From an uncultured Ruaniaceae bacterium (GTDB lineage Bacteria; Actinomycetota; Actinomycetes; Actinomycetales; Beutenbergiaceae), in NCBI GenBank assembly GCA_938004115.1, contig CALKWS010000216.1:1-17035 (forward strand): 17,035 nucleotides of DNA, given 5' to 3'. The notes under the pieces are model-generated. The model was not told the DNA's origin. It worked only from the letters and a program-made list of their open reading frames with translations, and did not search any database. Shown in pieces: positions 1-7,966 of this stretch. A program made the position numbers and the translations under genes. Every line of letters begins with the position of its first letter. Position 1 is the first letter of the stretch.

Positions 1-102
1 ATGTCCCCCGGGGTCCCCCGGGCCGGGTGGCAGCCCGGCGCCGGCGCCCGGACCAACTCCGGTCGAGGTCGACCTTCGCGGCCGAGGTCGACGCTCCCGG
101 CC

Positions 103-133
103 GTCGAGTTCGACCACAAGGCTCGAACTCGGC
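103..133. repeat. Imperfect inverted repeat, 9-bp core arms
   Basis: CGAGTTCGA at 105-113 is the exact reverse complement of TCGAACTCG at 123-131, with a 9-nt loop. One G-T and one G-C pair extend the stem to 103/133. There is no T-run after it on either strand, so it is not a typical intrinsic terminator. It may be an operator or an RNA hairpin. Confidence 0.5.
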
Positions 134-155
134 CACCGCTGCGAGGCTCTGCCCC

Positions 156-204
156 GTTTACTCGAAGATTGCAGCCACCCACTGACTGGGATCTTCGAGT
201 AAAC
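156..204. repeat. Perfect 14-bp inverted repeat, 21-bp spacer
   Basis: GTTTACTCGAAGAT (156-169) is exactly repeated in reverse complement as ATCTTCGAGTAAAC (191-204). The spacer 170-190 holds a further CCCA/TGGG pair (178-181 with 187-190). The arms are about 36% GC in a window of roughly 70% GC, so the match is unlikely to reflect composition. It ends 54 bp before the dcd start. A regulator site, a cruciform or structured RNA, or a short mobile-element relic are all possible; nothing in the sequence chooses between them. Confidence 0.75.
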
Positions 205-246
205 CGTGGGGTGGGCCGCAGATGCCCGCTCCCGCGCCTGAGGGGC

Positions 247-252
247 TACCGT
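247..252 (+). promoter_or_regulatory. Candidate -10 box for a leaderless dcd transcript
   Basis: TACCGT fits the actinobacterial -10 consensus TANNNT and ends 6 nt before the dcd GTG, so transcription would begin at or next to the start codon. This would explain why dcd lacks a well-spaced Shine-Dalgarno: the nearest purine run, GAGGGG at 240-245, is 13 nt away. No good -35 hexamer is visible, which is common in this group. Confidence 0.35.
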
Positions 253-258
253 GGCACC

Positions 259-840
259 GTGCTCCTCTCCGACCGTGACATCAGCGCCGAACTGCGCTCC
301 GGCGGGATCGGCCTGGACCCGCTGGATGAGAGCCTGATCCAGCCCGCCAGTGTGGACGTGCGCCTGGACCGGTTCTTCCGGCTGTTCGACAACCACAAGT
401 ACCAGGTGATCGACCCGGCCACCGATCAGCCCGAACTGACGAGGCTGGTGGAGACCGCCGCGGACGAACCGTTCGTGCTGCATCCCGGTGAGTTCGTCCT
501 GGCCTCCACCTACGAATTGATCACCCTGGGGCCCGACATCGCGGCCCGGCTCGAGGGCAAGTCCAGCCTCGGGCGACTCGGTCTGCTGACCCACTCCACC
601 GCCGGATTCATCGACCCCGGCTTCTCCGGGCACGTCACCCTGGAACTGTCGAACGTGGCCACGCTGCCGATCCTGCTGTGGCCGGGGATGAAGATCGGCC
701 AGGTGTGCTACTTCCGGCTCACCAGCGCCGCCGAACGCCCCTACGGCGCCGGCGCGCACGGCTCCCGCTATCAGGGGCAGCGCGGGCCCACGGCGTCCCG
801 GTCCTACCTGAACTTCCACCGCACCCGGATCGAATCATGA
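259..840 (+). CDS. dcd: dCTP deaminase, dUMP-forming (bifunctional Dcd-Dut)
   Basis: Cytosolic pyrimidine enzyme that makes dUMP for thymidylate synthesis from dCTP. The 193-aa product begins LLSDRDISAEL, the usual N-terminus of the family, so the GTG at 259 is taken as start. Visible motifs are LEGKSSLGRLGLLTHS, then GFIDPGFSGHVTLELSN with the catalytic Glu at about residue 129, then LWPGMKIGQ and the nucleotide-binding tail SRYQGQRGPTASRSYLNF. The sequence closely resembles the mycobacterial enzyme, which carries out both deamination and triphosphate hydrolysis (dCTP to dUMP). Bifunctionality here is inferred from that resemblance. The length matches the family (about 190 aa). The stop codon overlaps the next gene by 4 nt. 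No strong Shine-Dalgarno is present, so the mRNA may be leaderless. Confidence 0.95.
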   Translation: MLLSDRDISAELRSGGIGLDPLDESLIQPASVDVRLDRFFRLFDNHKYQVIDPATDQPELTRLVETAADEPFVLHPGEFVLASTYELITLGPDIAARLEGKSSLGRLGLLTHSTAGFIDPGFSGHVTLELSNVATLPILLWPGMKIGQVCYFRLTSAAERPYGAGAHGSRYQGQRGPTASRSYLNFHRTRIES

Positions 841-2123
841 CCACTCCTTCCCCGGCCGAGCCGACCGGAACCCCAGACTCCGCATCGAGCGCGCCCTCGC
901 CGTCGAGCTCGGGCACCGCAGCGTCGGCACCCAGCGCACCGTCGCCGTCGGCCCCCGGCACGCCGTCCCCTCCTGCCGATGACCTACCGGACGGGGCCCG
1001 ACCGGCCGACGACGCACCCTCCCTGGCCTTCCTGGACCCGGACCTGGCCTGGGGTCATCACCTGCTCGTGGTTGCCGCGGATGTGGATCCCGACGACGTG
1101 GAGGCGCTCGCGCTCAGCCGGTTCGCCGGGGCCTCGCGCCGCGATGAGCACACCATCGATCTACTGCCCGGTGCGTGGCTGACCGGCCCCTGGGCGCTGG
1201 ACGAGCGCGCACGGACCGCGCTCGGTCTACCCGAAGCAGCCACCGAGGCCTATCTAGCCCGGGCTCCGGTGCAGCGCGGGCAGGCCGTACCCGAGGAACT
1301 GCTCGGACTCGGCGGCCTGCTCGACGTCTTCGCCGAGGGCACCCCGGAGGGCACCGAGGCCGAGGTGGTGGAGTTCCTGCTTGCGGCCGCACGCCGGCTC
1401 GGCGGGGCGCTGCGGGCCGGGGGATCGGGCCGGCTACTCATGCCGGATCCGGGTGAGCACATCGACCTGCTCGTGCACGCACCGGTGTGGCTGGAACCGG
1501 AGGCCCTCGAGGTGGTGCTGGCCGACCTGCTGCCGGGGTTGCAGGTGCTGCCCGACCCGGGGCCGGCGCCGCTCCCGCTGCGACCTCCGGCCCCCGAGGG
1601 CCTGACCCCCGAGGAGGAACGTGACCGCGCCGAGCGGCACGCCCGGGCCGATGAGGTCGACGCCGCAGCCCTGTCCTCCGAGCAGATCCACGAGGGCTAC
1701 GGGGCGATCTGGCGCTACCCCGACGACGGGGTGATCTCCATCCAGGTGGAACCGCTGGAGCACATCCCCACGGTGCTGCTCGGCCTGGACTGGGCCGAGG
1801 AGGGCCTGCTCACCTATGCGGTGCGCTGGTACCCGGCCGACGACGCGGCCGCGATGCTGGAGCCGGAGCCGCAGTCCCAGCCGCTGCCGCCGCCCACCCC
1901 GTCGGATGAGGCGCGGGCCCTGATCGAGGACTGCGCCGCGGCGCTGCACGAGGCGGTGGGCGGGGTGATCGCCGACGACGACGGCTTCCTGGTGGACCTC
2001 GGCGCCGAGTGGCCGGAGGAGGCGGCCGCGATGCCGGAGCAGGGGCAGCCGAGCACGGCGCACGGGCCGGACGACGGGCAGGACGACGGGCCGGACGAGG
2101 ATTCCGCCCCGCAGGAGACCTGA
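837..2123 (+). CDS. Acidic hypothetical protein coupled to dcd
   Basis: Function not recognised. The ATG at 837 overlaps the dcd stop (ATGA) without its own Shine-Dalgarno, so translation probably depends on ribosomes finishing dcd. The 428-aa product begins with about 60 residues rich in Ser, Pro and Ala that look disordered. Two acidic Ala/Leu-rich segments follow (roughly 60-230 and 270-330), separated by a charged stretch rich in Glu and Arg. A Pro-rich linker precedes a short helical block (about 355-390), and the tail is Gln/Gly/Asp-rich. There is no signal peptide, membrane segment or obvious catalytic motif, so it is probably cytosolic. Segments such as EGYGAIWRYPDDGVISIQV and HIPTVLLGLDWAEEGLLTY look like folded beta/alpha structure. 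A frame opens further upstream inside dcd, but codons before 837 only mirror dcd in another frame. Confidence 0.8.
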   Translation: MTTPSPAEPTGTPDSASSAPSPSSSGTAASAPSAPSPSAPGTPSPPADDLPDGARPADDAPSLAFLDPDLAWGHHLLVVAADVDPDDVEALALSRFAGASRRDEHTIDLLPGAWLTGPWALDERARTALGLPEAATEAYLARAPVQRGQAVPEELLGLGGLLDVFAEGTPEGTEAEVVEFLLAAARRLGGALRAGGSGRLLMPDPGEHIDLLVHAPVWLEPEALEVVLADLLPGLQVLPDPGPAPLPLRPPAPEGLTPEEERDRAERHARADEVDAAALSSEQIHEGYGAIWRYPDDGVISIQVEPLEHIPTVLLGLDWAEEGLLTYAVRWYPADDAAAMLEPEPQSQPLPPPTPSDEARALIEDCAAALHEAVGGVIADDDGFLVDLGAEWPEEAAAMPEQGQPSTAHGPDDGQDDGPDEDSAPQET

Positions 2124-2353
2124 GCCCCCAGCCCTCCCTAGGGTGTGACTCTTCCCACCCGGATCCAGGTTTCACGCTGGTAGCACCGTGACTGCGCAGG
2201 CGGGTACGTCCGCGGCGTTGGTAACATGTCCGCGGACCCCAGCCGCCCTCATATTCGTCTCGCCGCCACATGGTGGAGGCTTCGGCCATGTCCGGGAGGG
2301 TGTTGGCACAACACCGCACATGACCTGACCACGCCCACCCCCAAGGAGCGGAC
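2124..2353. promoter_or_regulatory. Gap upstream of the mrp operon with repeats
   Basis: 230 bp with no gene. GTCCGCGG occurs at 2208-2215 and again at 2228-2235, exactly 20 bp apart; the second copy is part of the perfect palindrome GTCCGCGGAC (2228-2237). Between them, TAACAT (2222-2227) fits a TANNNT -10 box. Further down, GGTGTTG (2299-2305) and CAACACC (2309-2315) form a perfect 7-bp dyad. A strong Shine-Dalgarno AAGGAG lies at 2343-2348. The gap is the natural place for the operon promoter and its control, but no -35 hexamer stands out. Confidence 0.45.
2299..2315. repeat. Perfect 7-bp dyad in mrp leader
   Basis: GGTGTTG (2299-2305) and CAACACC (2309-2315) are exact reverse complements around a GCA centre, 38 bp upstream of the mrpA start. 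It could be an operator or an mRNA hairpin in the 5' leader. The central loop of only 3 nt fits either reading. Confidence 0.45.
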
Positions 2354-5329
2354 GTGCTGCAGCTACTAGCACTACACCTCGTAGTGGCTCTAGTGGCGCC
2401 AACCATGATGCGACTGCTCGGCCGGAAGGGTTTCATCCTGCTGGCACTGGCCCCGGCGTCGGTGGCCGTGTGGGCCCTGGTGCATACCCGGCAGATCCTC
2501 GACGGGAACCCGGTCGAGGTGCACCTGGCGTGGATTCCCACCGTTGACGCGATGTTGGATTTCCGCGTCGACGGGCTCGCGTGGCTGATGATGATGCTGG
2601 TCGGCGGGGTGGGCGCGCTGGTGTTGTTCTACTGCGCCTGGTACTTCGCCAGCGGAGCCCACGGCCTGGGCCGCTTCGCCGGATGCTTCATCGCCTTCGC
2701 CGGCGCCATGCTCGGCCTGGTCACCACCGACAACACCCTGGCGCTGTTCGTGTTCTGGGAACTGACTACGATCTTCTCCTACCTGCTGATCGGTCACTAC
2801 TTCGAGCGCAAAGGCTCGCGCCGCTCGGCGATGCAGGCGATCGTGGTCACCGTCACCGGCGGCCTGGCGATGTTGATGGGCTTCCTGATCCTGGGCGAGG
2901 TACCCGGAGGCTCGTACCGGGTGTCCGAACTGGTCGCCAGCCCCCCGCCCGCGTCCGGGCTGCTGACCGCCGCGCTGGTGCTGGTGCTCGCCGGTGCGCT
3001 GAGCAAGTCGGCGCTGGTGCCGTTCCACTTCTGGTTGCCCGGTGCGATGGCCGCACCCACACCCGTCAGCGCCTACCTGCACGCCGCGGCAATGGTGAAG
3101 GCAGGGGTGTACCTGGTGGCCCGCTTCGCGCCGGGGTTCGCCGAAAACCCCGTGTGGATCTGGCTGGTGCTGATCAGCGGCTCGGTCACCATGCTGCTGG
3201 GCGGGTACCGGGCGATGCGCCAGCACGACCTGAAACTCCTGCTCGCCTACGGCACCGTGTCCCAACTCGGGTTCCTCATCCTGCTGGTGGGCCAACCCGA
3301 CCGCGGCATCGCCCTGGCCGGGCTCGCGCTCATCGGCGCGCACGCGATGTTCAAGGCGGCGCTATTCCTCACCACCGGGGTGATCGATGCCGCCGCCGGC
3401 ACCCGAGACCTGCGGGAGTTGTCCGGACTGGCACGCAACCTCAAGGGCGCCTTCGTCCCCGGGCTGCTCGCGGTGGTCTCCATGGTCGGCCTGCCCCCGG
3501 CTGCGGGCTACGTCGGTAAGGAAGCGGTCCTCGAGGCGCTCAACCACGGCGGCCAGCCGCGGCACTGGGTGCTGATGATCGTGGTGGTGGTGGGCTCGAT
3601 CCTCACCTTCGCCTACGGCATCCGGTACCTGTGGGGTGCCTACGCCCGCAAACCAGGCGTGCCCGACACCGCACTGGATCGCGAGCACATCGGGTTGTTC
3701 ATCTCCCCGAACCTGCTCGCCGTGGGCGGGATCGTCGCGGGGATGGTCCCGGCGCTGGGGGAGTACCTGCTCGCGCCCTACGCGATGTCCTACCCGGTGG
3801 GCAGGCCGGGGCACCTGACGCTGTGGGCCGGGTTCGGCGTCCCGCTGGGTCTCACCGTGCTCATCGTGGTGGTCGGCTCCCTGCTCGCCCTCGCAAGGCC
3901 CACCGTGGAGCGCATCCAGGAGATGATCAGCCCTCCATTGGACGCCGACCGCGCCTACCGCTCCTCGATGCGGCAACTGGACCGGTTCTCCGCCTCCCTG
4001 ACCTCTTACACCCAGAGCGGTGCCCTGCCGGTGTACCTGGGCGTGATCCTCATCGTGGGTATCGGGCTGGTGAGCACCGCGATGATCAGCGGCAACGTGG
4101 TGCCCGGCGAGGTGCGGATGTGGGACTCGCCGGTGTCCGGCGGGATCGCCGTGGCGATCGTGCTGGCGGCGCTGCTCGTGGTCCGCGCCCGACGGCGGCT
4201 GAAGGCAGTAGTGCTCATGGGGGTGGCCGGGTACGGGGTCGTGCTGCTGTTCGCGCTGCACGGCGCACCGGACCTCGCCCTCACCCAGGCGCTGGTGGAA
4301 ACCGTCACCATCGTGGTCTTCCTGCTGGTGCTGCGCCGGCTGCCGGCCTACTTCTCCAACCGCCCGCTGGTCGCCAGCCGGTGGTGGCGGGCGATCATCG
4401 CGATCGCCGCCGGCCTGGTGATGTCGATGCTGGCGCTGTCGATCCCCGGCACCCGGGTCCATGAGCAGATCTCCCAGGACTTCTTCACCGAGGGGCACCT
4501 GTTCGGGTGGGGCAACAACATCGTCAACGTCACCCTGGTCGACGTGCGTGCCTGGGACACCATGGGCGAGATCGCGGTGCTGCTCGTGGCGGCCACCGGT
4601 GTCGCCTCACTGGTGTTCATCCGGCACCGGCAGCGCAGTGTGGAGCGCGTCAGCGACTACGACCCCGAGCTGCCGCCCGCATGGCACGAGGGCCCCGACC
4701 CCGGGCCCGCGCTGCGGCGCCTTGGGGACCCGGGCAAACCCGTGACGGGCCGCCGCGGGCAGCACTGGCTCCCCGGTGGTGCCACGTTGGCCCCCTACCG
4801 CCGCTCGGTGATGTTCGAGGTCATCACCAGGATGCTGTTCCACACCATGCTGGTGCTCGCCGTGTGGTTGTTGTTCGCCGGCCACAACGCCCCGGGCGGC
4901 GGGTTCATCGCCGGGATGGTCGCCGGCGTGGCGCTCATCGTGCGCTACCTCGCCGGCGGTCGCTACGAACTCGGTGAGGCCCTCCCGGTCCAGCCCGGTG
5001 CGCTGCTCGGCGGCGGGCTGCTGCTGGCGACCGGAACCGGCATCGCCCCGCTGTTCTTCGGCGGCCAGGTGCTCCAGTCCTTCCGCGTGGATCTCGACCT
5101 CGGCGTCCTGGGGGAGGTCCACCTGATGACCACGCTGCCCTTCGACATCGGCGTCTTCCTCATCGTCGTCGGCCTGGTCCTGGACATCCTGCGCACGCTG
5201 GGCGCGGAGGTGGACCGGCAGGGCGAGGCCGAGGGACGTGCCGCGCCCGACGTGGCCCACGACTCACCGCGCACCGCCGTGGACGACGTGGAACTGGAAG
5301 AGGCCCGCGCCGGGGGTGGGGACACATGA
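2354..5329 (+). CDS. mrpA: Mrp Na+/H+ antiporter subunit A with fused MrpB domain
   Basis: Largest subunit of the multi-subunit Mrp (Mnh) monovalent cation/proton antiporter in the plasma membrane. At 991 aa it joins an N-terminal NuoL-like proton-antiporter domain (about 1-500), an MrpA-specific C-terminal membrane region (to about 760) and an MrpB domain (about 810-955), recognised by GHNAPGGGFIAGM (G843 onward). This A-B fusion is usual in actinobacteria and explains why no separate mrpB is present. Conserved residues of the proton path are visible: E136 in FVFWELTTIFSYLLIGHYF, K218 in LSKSALVPFHFWLPGA and K249 in AAAMVKAGVYLVAR. GTG start, supported by AAGGAG 5 nt upstream. A hydrophilic acidic tail follows the last membrane segment. 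First gene of the operon; its stop overlaps mrpC by 4 nt. Confidence 0.95.
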   Translation: MLQLLALHLVVALVAPTMMRLLGRKGFILLALAPASVAVWALVHTRQILDGNPVEVHLAWIPTVDAMLDFRVDGLAWLMMMLVGGVGALVLFYCAWYFASGAHGLGRFAGCFIAFAGAMLGLVTTDNTLALFVFWELTTIFSYLLIGHYFERKGSRRSAMQAIVVTVTGGLAMLMGFLILGEVPGGSYRVSELVASPPPASGLLTAALVLVLAGALSKSALVPFHFWLPGAMAAPTPVSAYLHAAAMVKAGVYLVARFAPGFAENPVWIWLVLISGSVTMLLGGYRAMRQHDLKLLLAYGTVSQLGFLILLVGQPDRGIALAGLALIGAHAMFKAALFLTTGVIDAAAGTRDLRELSGLARNLKGAFVPGLLAVVSMVGLPPAAGYVGKEAVLEALNHGGQPRHWVLMIVVVVGSILTFAYGIRYLWGAYARKPGVPDTALDREHIGLFISPNLLAVGGIVAGMVPALGEYLLAPYAMSYPVGRPGHLTLWAGFGVPLGLTVLIVVVGSLLALARPTVERIQEMISPPLDADRAYRSSMRQLDRFSASLTSYTQSGALPVYLGVILIVGIGLVSTAMISGNVVPGEVRMWDSPVSGGIAVAIVLAALLVVRARRRLKAVVLMGVAGYGVVLLFALHGAPDLALTQALVETVTIVVFLLVLRRLPAYFSNRPLVASRWWRAIIAIAAGLVMSMLALSIPGTRVHEQISQDFFTEGHLFGWGNNIVNVTLVDVRAWDTMGEIAVLLVAATGVASLVFIRHRQRSVERVSDYDPELPPAWHEGPDPGPALRRLGDPGKPVTGRRGQHWLPGGATLAPYRRSVMFEVITRMLFHTMLVLAVWLLFAGHNAPGGGFIAGMVAGVALIVRYLAGGRYELGEALPVQPGALLGGGLLLATGTGIAPLFFGGQVLQSFRVDLDLGVLGEVHLMTTLPFDIGVFLIVVGLVLDILRTLGAEVDRQGEAEGRAAPDVAHDSPRTAVDDVELEEARAGGGDT

Positions 5330-5835
5330 TCGAAGCAAGCCCCAGCCTGGCCCTGGTGATCGCGATCGGCGTCCAGTTCGGCGCCGGTGTGTACCTGCTG
5401 CTCGAACGCAGCCTGACGCGCGTGCTGGTGGGGATCTACCTCATCGGTAACGGCGTGAACCTGATGTTCCTGCTCGCGGGCGGCGCCGCGGCGGGCCCGC
5501 CGCTGATCGGCACCGGTCCTGAGGAGGAGATGGCCGACCCGCTACCGCAGGCGATGGTGCTCACCGCGATCGTGATCAATCTGGGCCTGACCGCGTTCGT
5601 GCTGGCCATGGCGTACCGCTCCTGGCAGTTGCACGGCCACGACGAGGTACAGGACGACCTGGAGGACCGCCGTCTGGCCCGCCGCGCGGAGCGCGGTGAG
5701 TTCGACAGCCGCGATGACGACTTCGGGGCGAACCTGGCCGTCGAGGCCGCCGAGGCCCGCGACGAGACCGAGGAGCCGGTGATCAGTGAGCAACCGTCGC
5801 CGTTCGCCCGCGGCGACAGGGGGGACGGGTCATGA
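5326..5835 (+). CDS. mrpC: Mrp antiporter subunit C (NuoK-like)
   Basis: Small NuoK-like membrane subunit of the Mrp antiporter, needed to assemble the complex with MrpA and MrpD. The first 105 residues hold three predicted membrane helices with the family motif DPLPQAMVLTAIVINLG at the third helix and GVNLMFLLAG in the second. At 169 aa it is well above the roughly 112 aa of classical MrpC. The extra ~60 residues form a charged, acid-rich cytoplasmic tail (LEDRRLARRAERGEFDSRDD onward) of unknown role. The ATG overlaps the mrpA stop (ATGA), so translation is coupled. Confidence 0.93.
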   Translation: MIEASPSLALVIAIGVQFGAGVYLLLERSLTRVLVGIYLIGNGVNLMFLLAGGAAAGPPLIGTGPEEEMADPLPQAMVLTAIVINLGLTAFVLAMAYRSWQLHGHDEVQDDLEDRRLARRAERGEFDSRDDDFGANLAVEAAEARDETEEPVISEQPSPFARGDRGDGS

Positions 5836-7364
5836 ACTGGCTGCTGCCGATGCCGGTGATCCTGCCCCTGTTCACCGCCGGGTTCGCGCTGGCGATGGCC
5901 CGCCGTCCCCGGGCCCAACTGGCCGCCTCGGTGGCCACCCTGACCATCGTGCTGGGAATCGCGATAGCCCTGATGGTGATCACCCACGCCGAGGGGCCGC
6001 AGGTGGTCAACCTCGGGGCGTGGAGCGCCCCGGTGGGTATCGTGCTGGTCGCCGACCGGCTGTCCGCGCTGATGCTCGTCGTCTCCGCCGTCGTCATCCT
6101 CGGGGTGCTGTTGTACTCGGTCGCCCAAGGGTTGGCCGATGGCGATCAGGGTGCCCCGGTGGCGATCTACTACCCCACCTATCTCGTGCTGGCAGCCGGG
6201 GTGTCCAACGCGTTCCTGACCGGGGACCTGTTCAACCTCTTCGTCGGGTTCGAGATGCTGCTGGCAGCCAGTTACGTGCTGCTGACCCTGGGCGGGACGA
6301 GTTCGCGGATGCGGGCAGGGTCCATCTACGTCATCGTCTCGCTGCTGTCCTCGATGCTGTTCCTGATCGCGATCGCGATGACCTACGCGGCGACCGGAAC
6401 ACTCAACATGGCCCAGCTGAGCACCCGGCTGGCCGAGATCGATCCGAACATCTCCCTGGTGCTGCAGATCCTGCTGCTGATGGCCTTCGGCATCAAGGCG
6501 GCGGTATTCCCGCTGTCCATGTGGCTACCGGACTCCTACCCCACTGCCCCTGCGCCGGTCACCGCGGTGTTCGCCGGCCTGCTCACCAAGGTCGGGGTGT
6601 ACGCCATCATCCGCACCCAGACGCTGTTGTTCCCCGACGGGCGGATGGACACCATCCTCATCGTCGCCTCGATCGTCACCATGGTGGTGGCGATCCTGGG
6701 CGCCGTGGCCCAGGACGACATCAAGCGGTTGCTCTCCTTCACCCTGGTCAGCCACATCGGGTACATGGTGCTCGGGGTGGGCCTGGCCAACCAGTTGGGG
6801 CTGTCCGCATCGATCTTCTACGTCGCCCACCACATCACCGTCCAGACCGCGTTGTTCCTGGTCTCCGGCCTGATCGAACGGCGAGGCGGTACCACCTCCC
6901 TGGAGAAACTGGGGAGTCTGACCAAGGCCGCGCCGGCGCTGGCGATCCTGTTCTTCGTCCCGGCGATGAACCTCGGCGGTATCCCCCCGATGTCGGGCTT
7001 CCTGGGCAAACTGGGCCTGATGCAGGCCGGTATCCAGCACGACACGGGCTTGGCGTACGTCGCGGTGGCGGCCGGGCTGGCCACCTCGCTGCTGACGCTG
7101 TACGCGATCGTCAAGGCGTGGAACAAGGCGTTCTGGCAGACCGCGCCCAAGCCCTTGCCGGACACCGACGTGCCGCGCAGCATGTTCGTGCCCGCCGCGA
7201 GCATCGCCTCCATCGGGGTGCTGCTCGCCGTCGTCGCCGGACCGCTGTACGCCTACACCGACGCGGCCGCGCGCGACCTGCGGGCGCAGACGCCCTACCT
7301 GACGTCGGTACTGCCGGACGGTGAACGTGGCGAGGGCCTCTCCCACCAGGTGGAGGAGGAATGA
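5832..7364 (+). CDS. mrpD: Mrp antiporter subunit D (NuoN/NuoM-like)
   Basis: Second large antiporter-like subunit of the Mrp complex, homologous to NuoM/NuoN of complex I. At 510 aa it matches the family (about 490-500) and is membrane-embedded almost throughout. The key glutamate lies at E141 in LFVGFEMLLAASYVLLTLGG, and the key lysine at K222 in AFGIKAAVFPLSMWLPDSYP; both are essential for transport in studied Bacillus MrpD proteins. A further conserved lysine occurs in LLTKVGVYAIIR. The start ATG overlaps the mrpC stop by 4 nt. The C-terminus after the last helix is short and charged. Confidence 0.95.
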   Translation: MNWLLPMPVILPLFTAGFALAMARRPRAQLAASVATLTIVLGIAIALMVITHAEGPQVVNLGAWSAPVGIVLVADRLSALMLVVSAVVILGVLLYSVAQGLADGDQGAPVAIYYPTYLVLAAGVSNAFLTGDLFNLFVGFEMLLAASYVLLTLGGTSSRMRAGSIYVIVSLLSSMLFLIAIAMTYAATGTLNMAQLSTRLAEIDPNISLVLQILLLMAFGIKAAVFPLSMWLPDSYPTAPAPVTAVFAGLLTKVGVYAIIRTQTLLFPDGRMDTILIVASIVTMVVAILGAVAQDDIKRLLSFTLVSHIGYMVLGVGLANQLGLSASIFYVAHHITVQTALFLVSGLIERRGGTTSLEKLGSLTKAAPALAILFFVPAMNLGGIPPMSGFLGKLGLMQAGIQHDTGLAYVAVAAGLATSLLTLYAIVKAWNKAFWQTAPKPLPDTDVPRSMFVPAASIASIGVLLAVVAGPLYAYTDAAARDLRAQTPYLTSVLPDGERGEGLSHQVEEE

Positions 7365-7966
7365 GCACACCAACCATCACTCCCCCCGCACCGTCGGGGC
7401 TGCGCGCCCGGTTGAACCGGTGGCCGATGCTGCTGTGGATGACGGCGCTGTGGGTGCTGTTGTGGGGCGACCTCACGCTCGCCAACGTGCTGGCGGGGTT
7501 CGGCGTGGCCGTACTGCTGCTCCTGCTGGCCCCGATGCCTGCGGTGGGCTACGTCGGCCGGGTGAGCATTCTCGGCACGGTGTGGTTGCTCGCGAAGTTC
7601 ATCCTCGACGTGCTCCTGGCCTCGGTGGAGGTGTCGAAGATGGCGCTTCACCCGCTACGGCCGCCGGAGGGCGGGGTGATCCGGATCCCGCTGCGTTCGG
7701 AGTCCGACGTCATCCTGACCCTCACCGGTGTGTTCACCTCGCTGGTGCCCGGTTCGATCATCGTGGAGGCACACCGGTTCACCGGGACCCTGTACGTCCA
7801 CGTGCTCGACCTGCCCACCAGCGGCGGGGCGGAAGCCTTCCGGCAGCAGGTGCTCCGCCAGGAACGCCGGCTGTTGTACGCCCTGGCCAGTCAGGAGGAC
7901 CTGGCACGAGCGGGCCTGCCGCGCCGGCGATGGTGGGGCGGGCCCGGGAAGGGGAGCGACCGATGA
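7361..7966 (+). CDS. mrpE: Mrp antiporter subunit E
   Basis: Membrane subunit of the Mrp antiporter whose exact role is unresolved; it is needed for full activity in studied systems. The 201-aa product has an N-terminal hydrophobic region of two to three helices (WPMLLWMTALWVLLWGD onward), then the family-typical KFILDVLLASVEVSKMALHP and a soluble domain containing LTLTGVFTSLVPGSIIVE. It is longer than classical MrpE (about 158 aa), with a Pro-containing N-terminal extension and an Arg/Gly-rich C-terminus. Translationally coupled to mrpD by a 4-nt ATGA overlap. Confidence 0.93.
   Translation: MSTPTITPPAPSGLRARLNRWPMLLWMTALWVLLWGDLTLANVLAGFGVAVLLLLLAPMPAVGYVGRVSILGTVWLLAKFILDVLLASVEVSKMALHPLRPPEGGVIRIPLRSESDVILTLTGVFTSLVPGSIIVEAHRFTGTLYVHVLDLPTSGGAEAFRQQVLRQERRLLYALASQEDLARAGLPRRRWWGGPGKGSDR

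Larger units (their letters stand above)
1..258. other. Non-coding leader upstream of dcd
   Basis: No supportable gene. The dcd reading frame stays open back to base 1, but the dCTP deaminase family begins at the GTG at 259, and the upstream translation is low-complexity Arg/Pro/Gly with no recognisable domain. The stretch carries several GTCGA-rich motifs and two inverted repeats (103-133 and 156-204), annotated separately. The left edge of the window may cut off a neighbouring gene. Confidence 0.6.

Noticed and set aside
108..128. LexA/SOS box built from GTTCGA and TCGAAC
   Set aside because: The actinobacterial SOS box has TCGAAC first and GTTCGA second with a 4-nt gap; here the order is reversed and the gap is 9 nt.
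1..258. Open reading frame running into dcd from the first base
   Set aside because: The family N-terminus begins at the GTG at 259; the upstream translation is low-complexity and crosses inverted repeats.
3362..4498. Long minus-strand reading frame inside mrpA
   Set aside because: His/Gln/Asp-rich composition typical of the antisense of GC-rich membrane-protein codons; no domain seen.
2354..7364. Respiratory complex I subunits NuoL/NuoK/NuoN
   Set aside because: The gene order with MrpE, F and G, and the MrpB fusion in subunit A, identify an Mrp antiporter; no other nuo genes are present.
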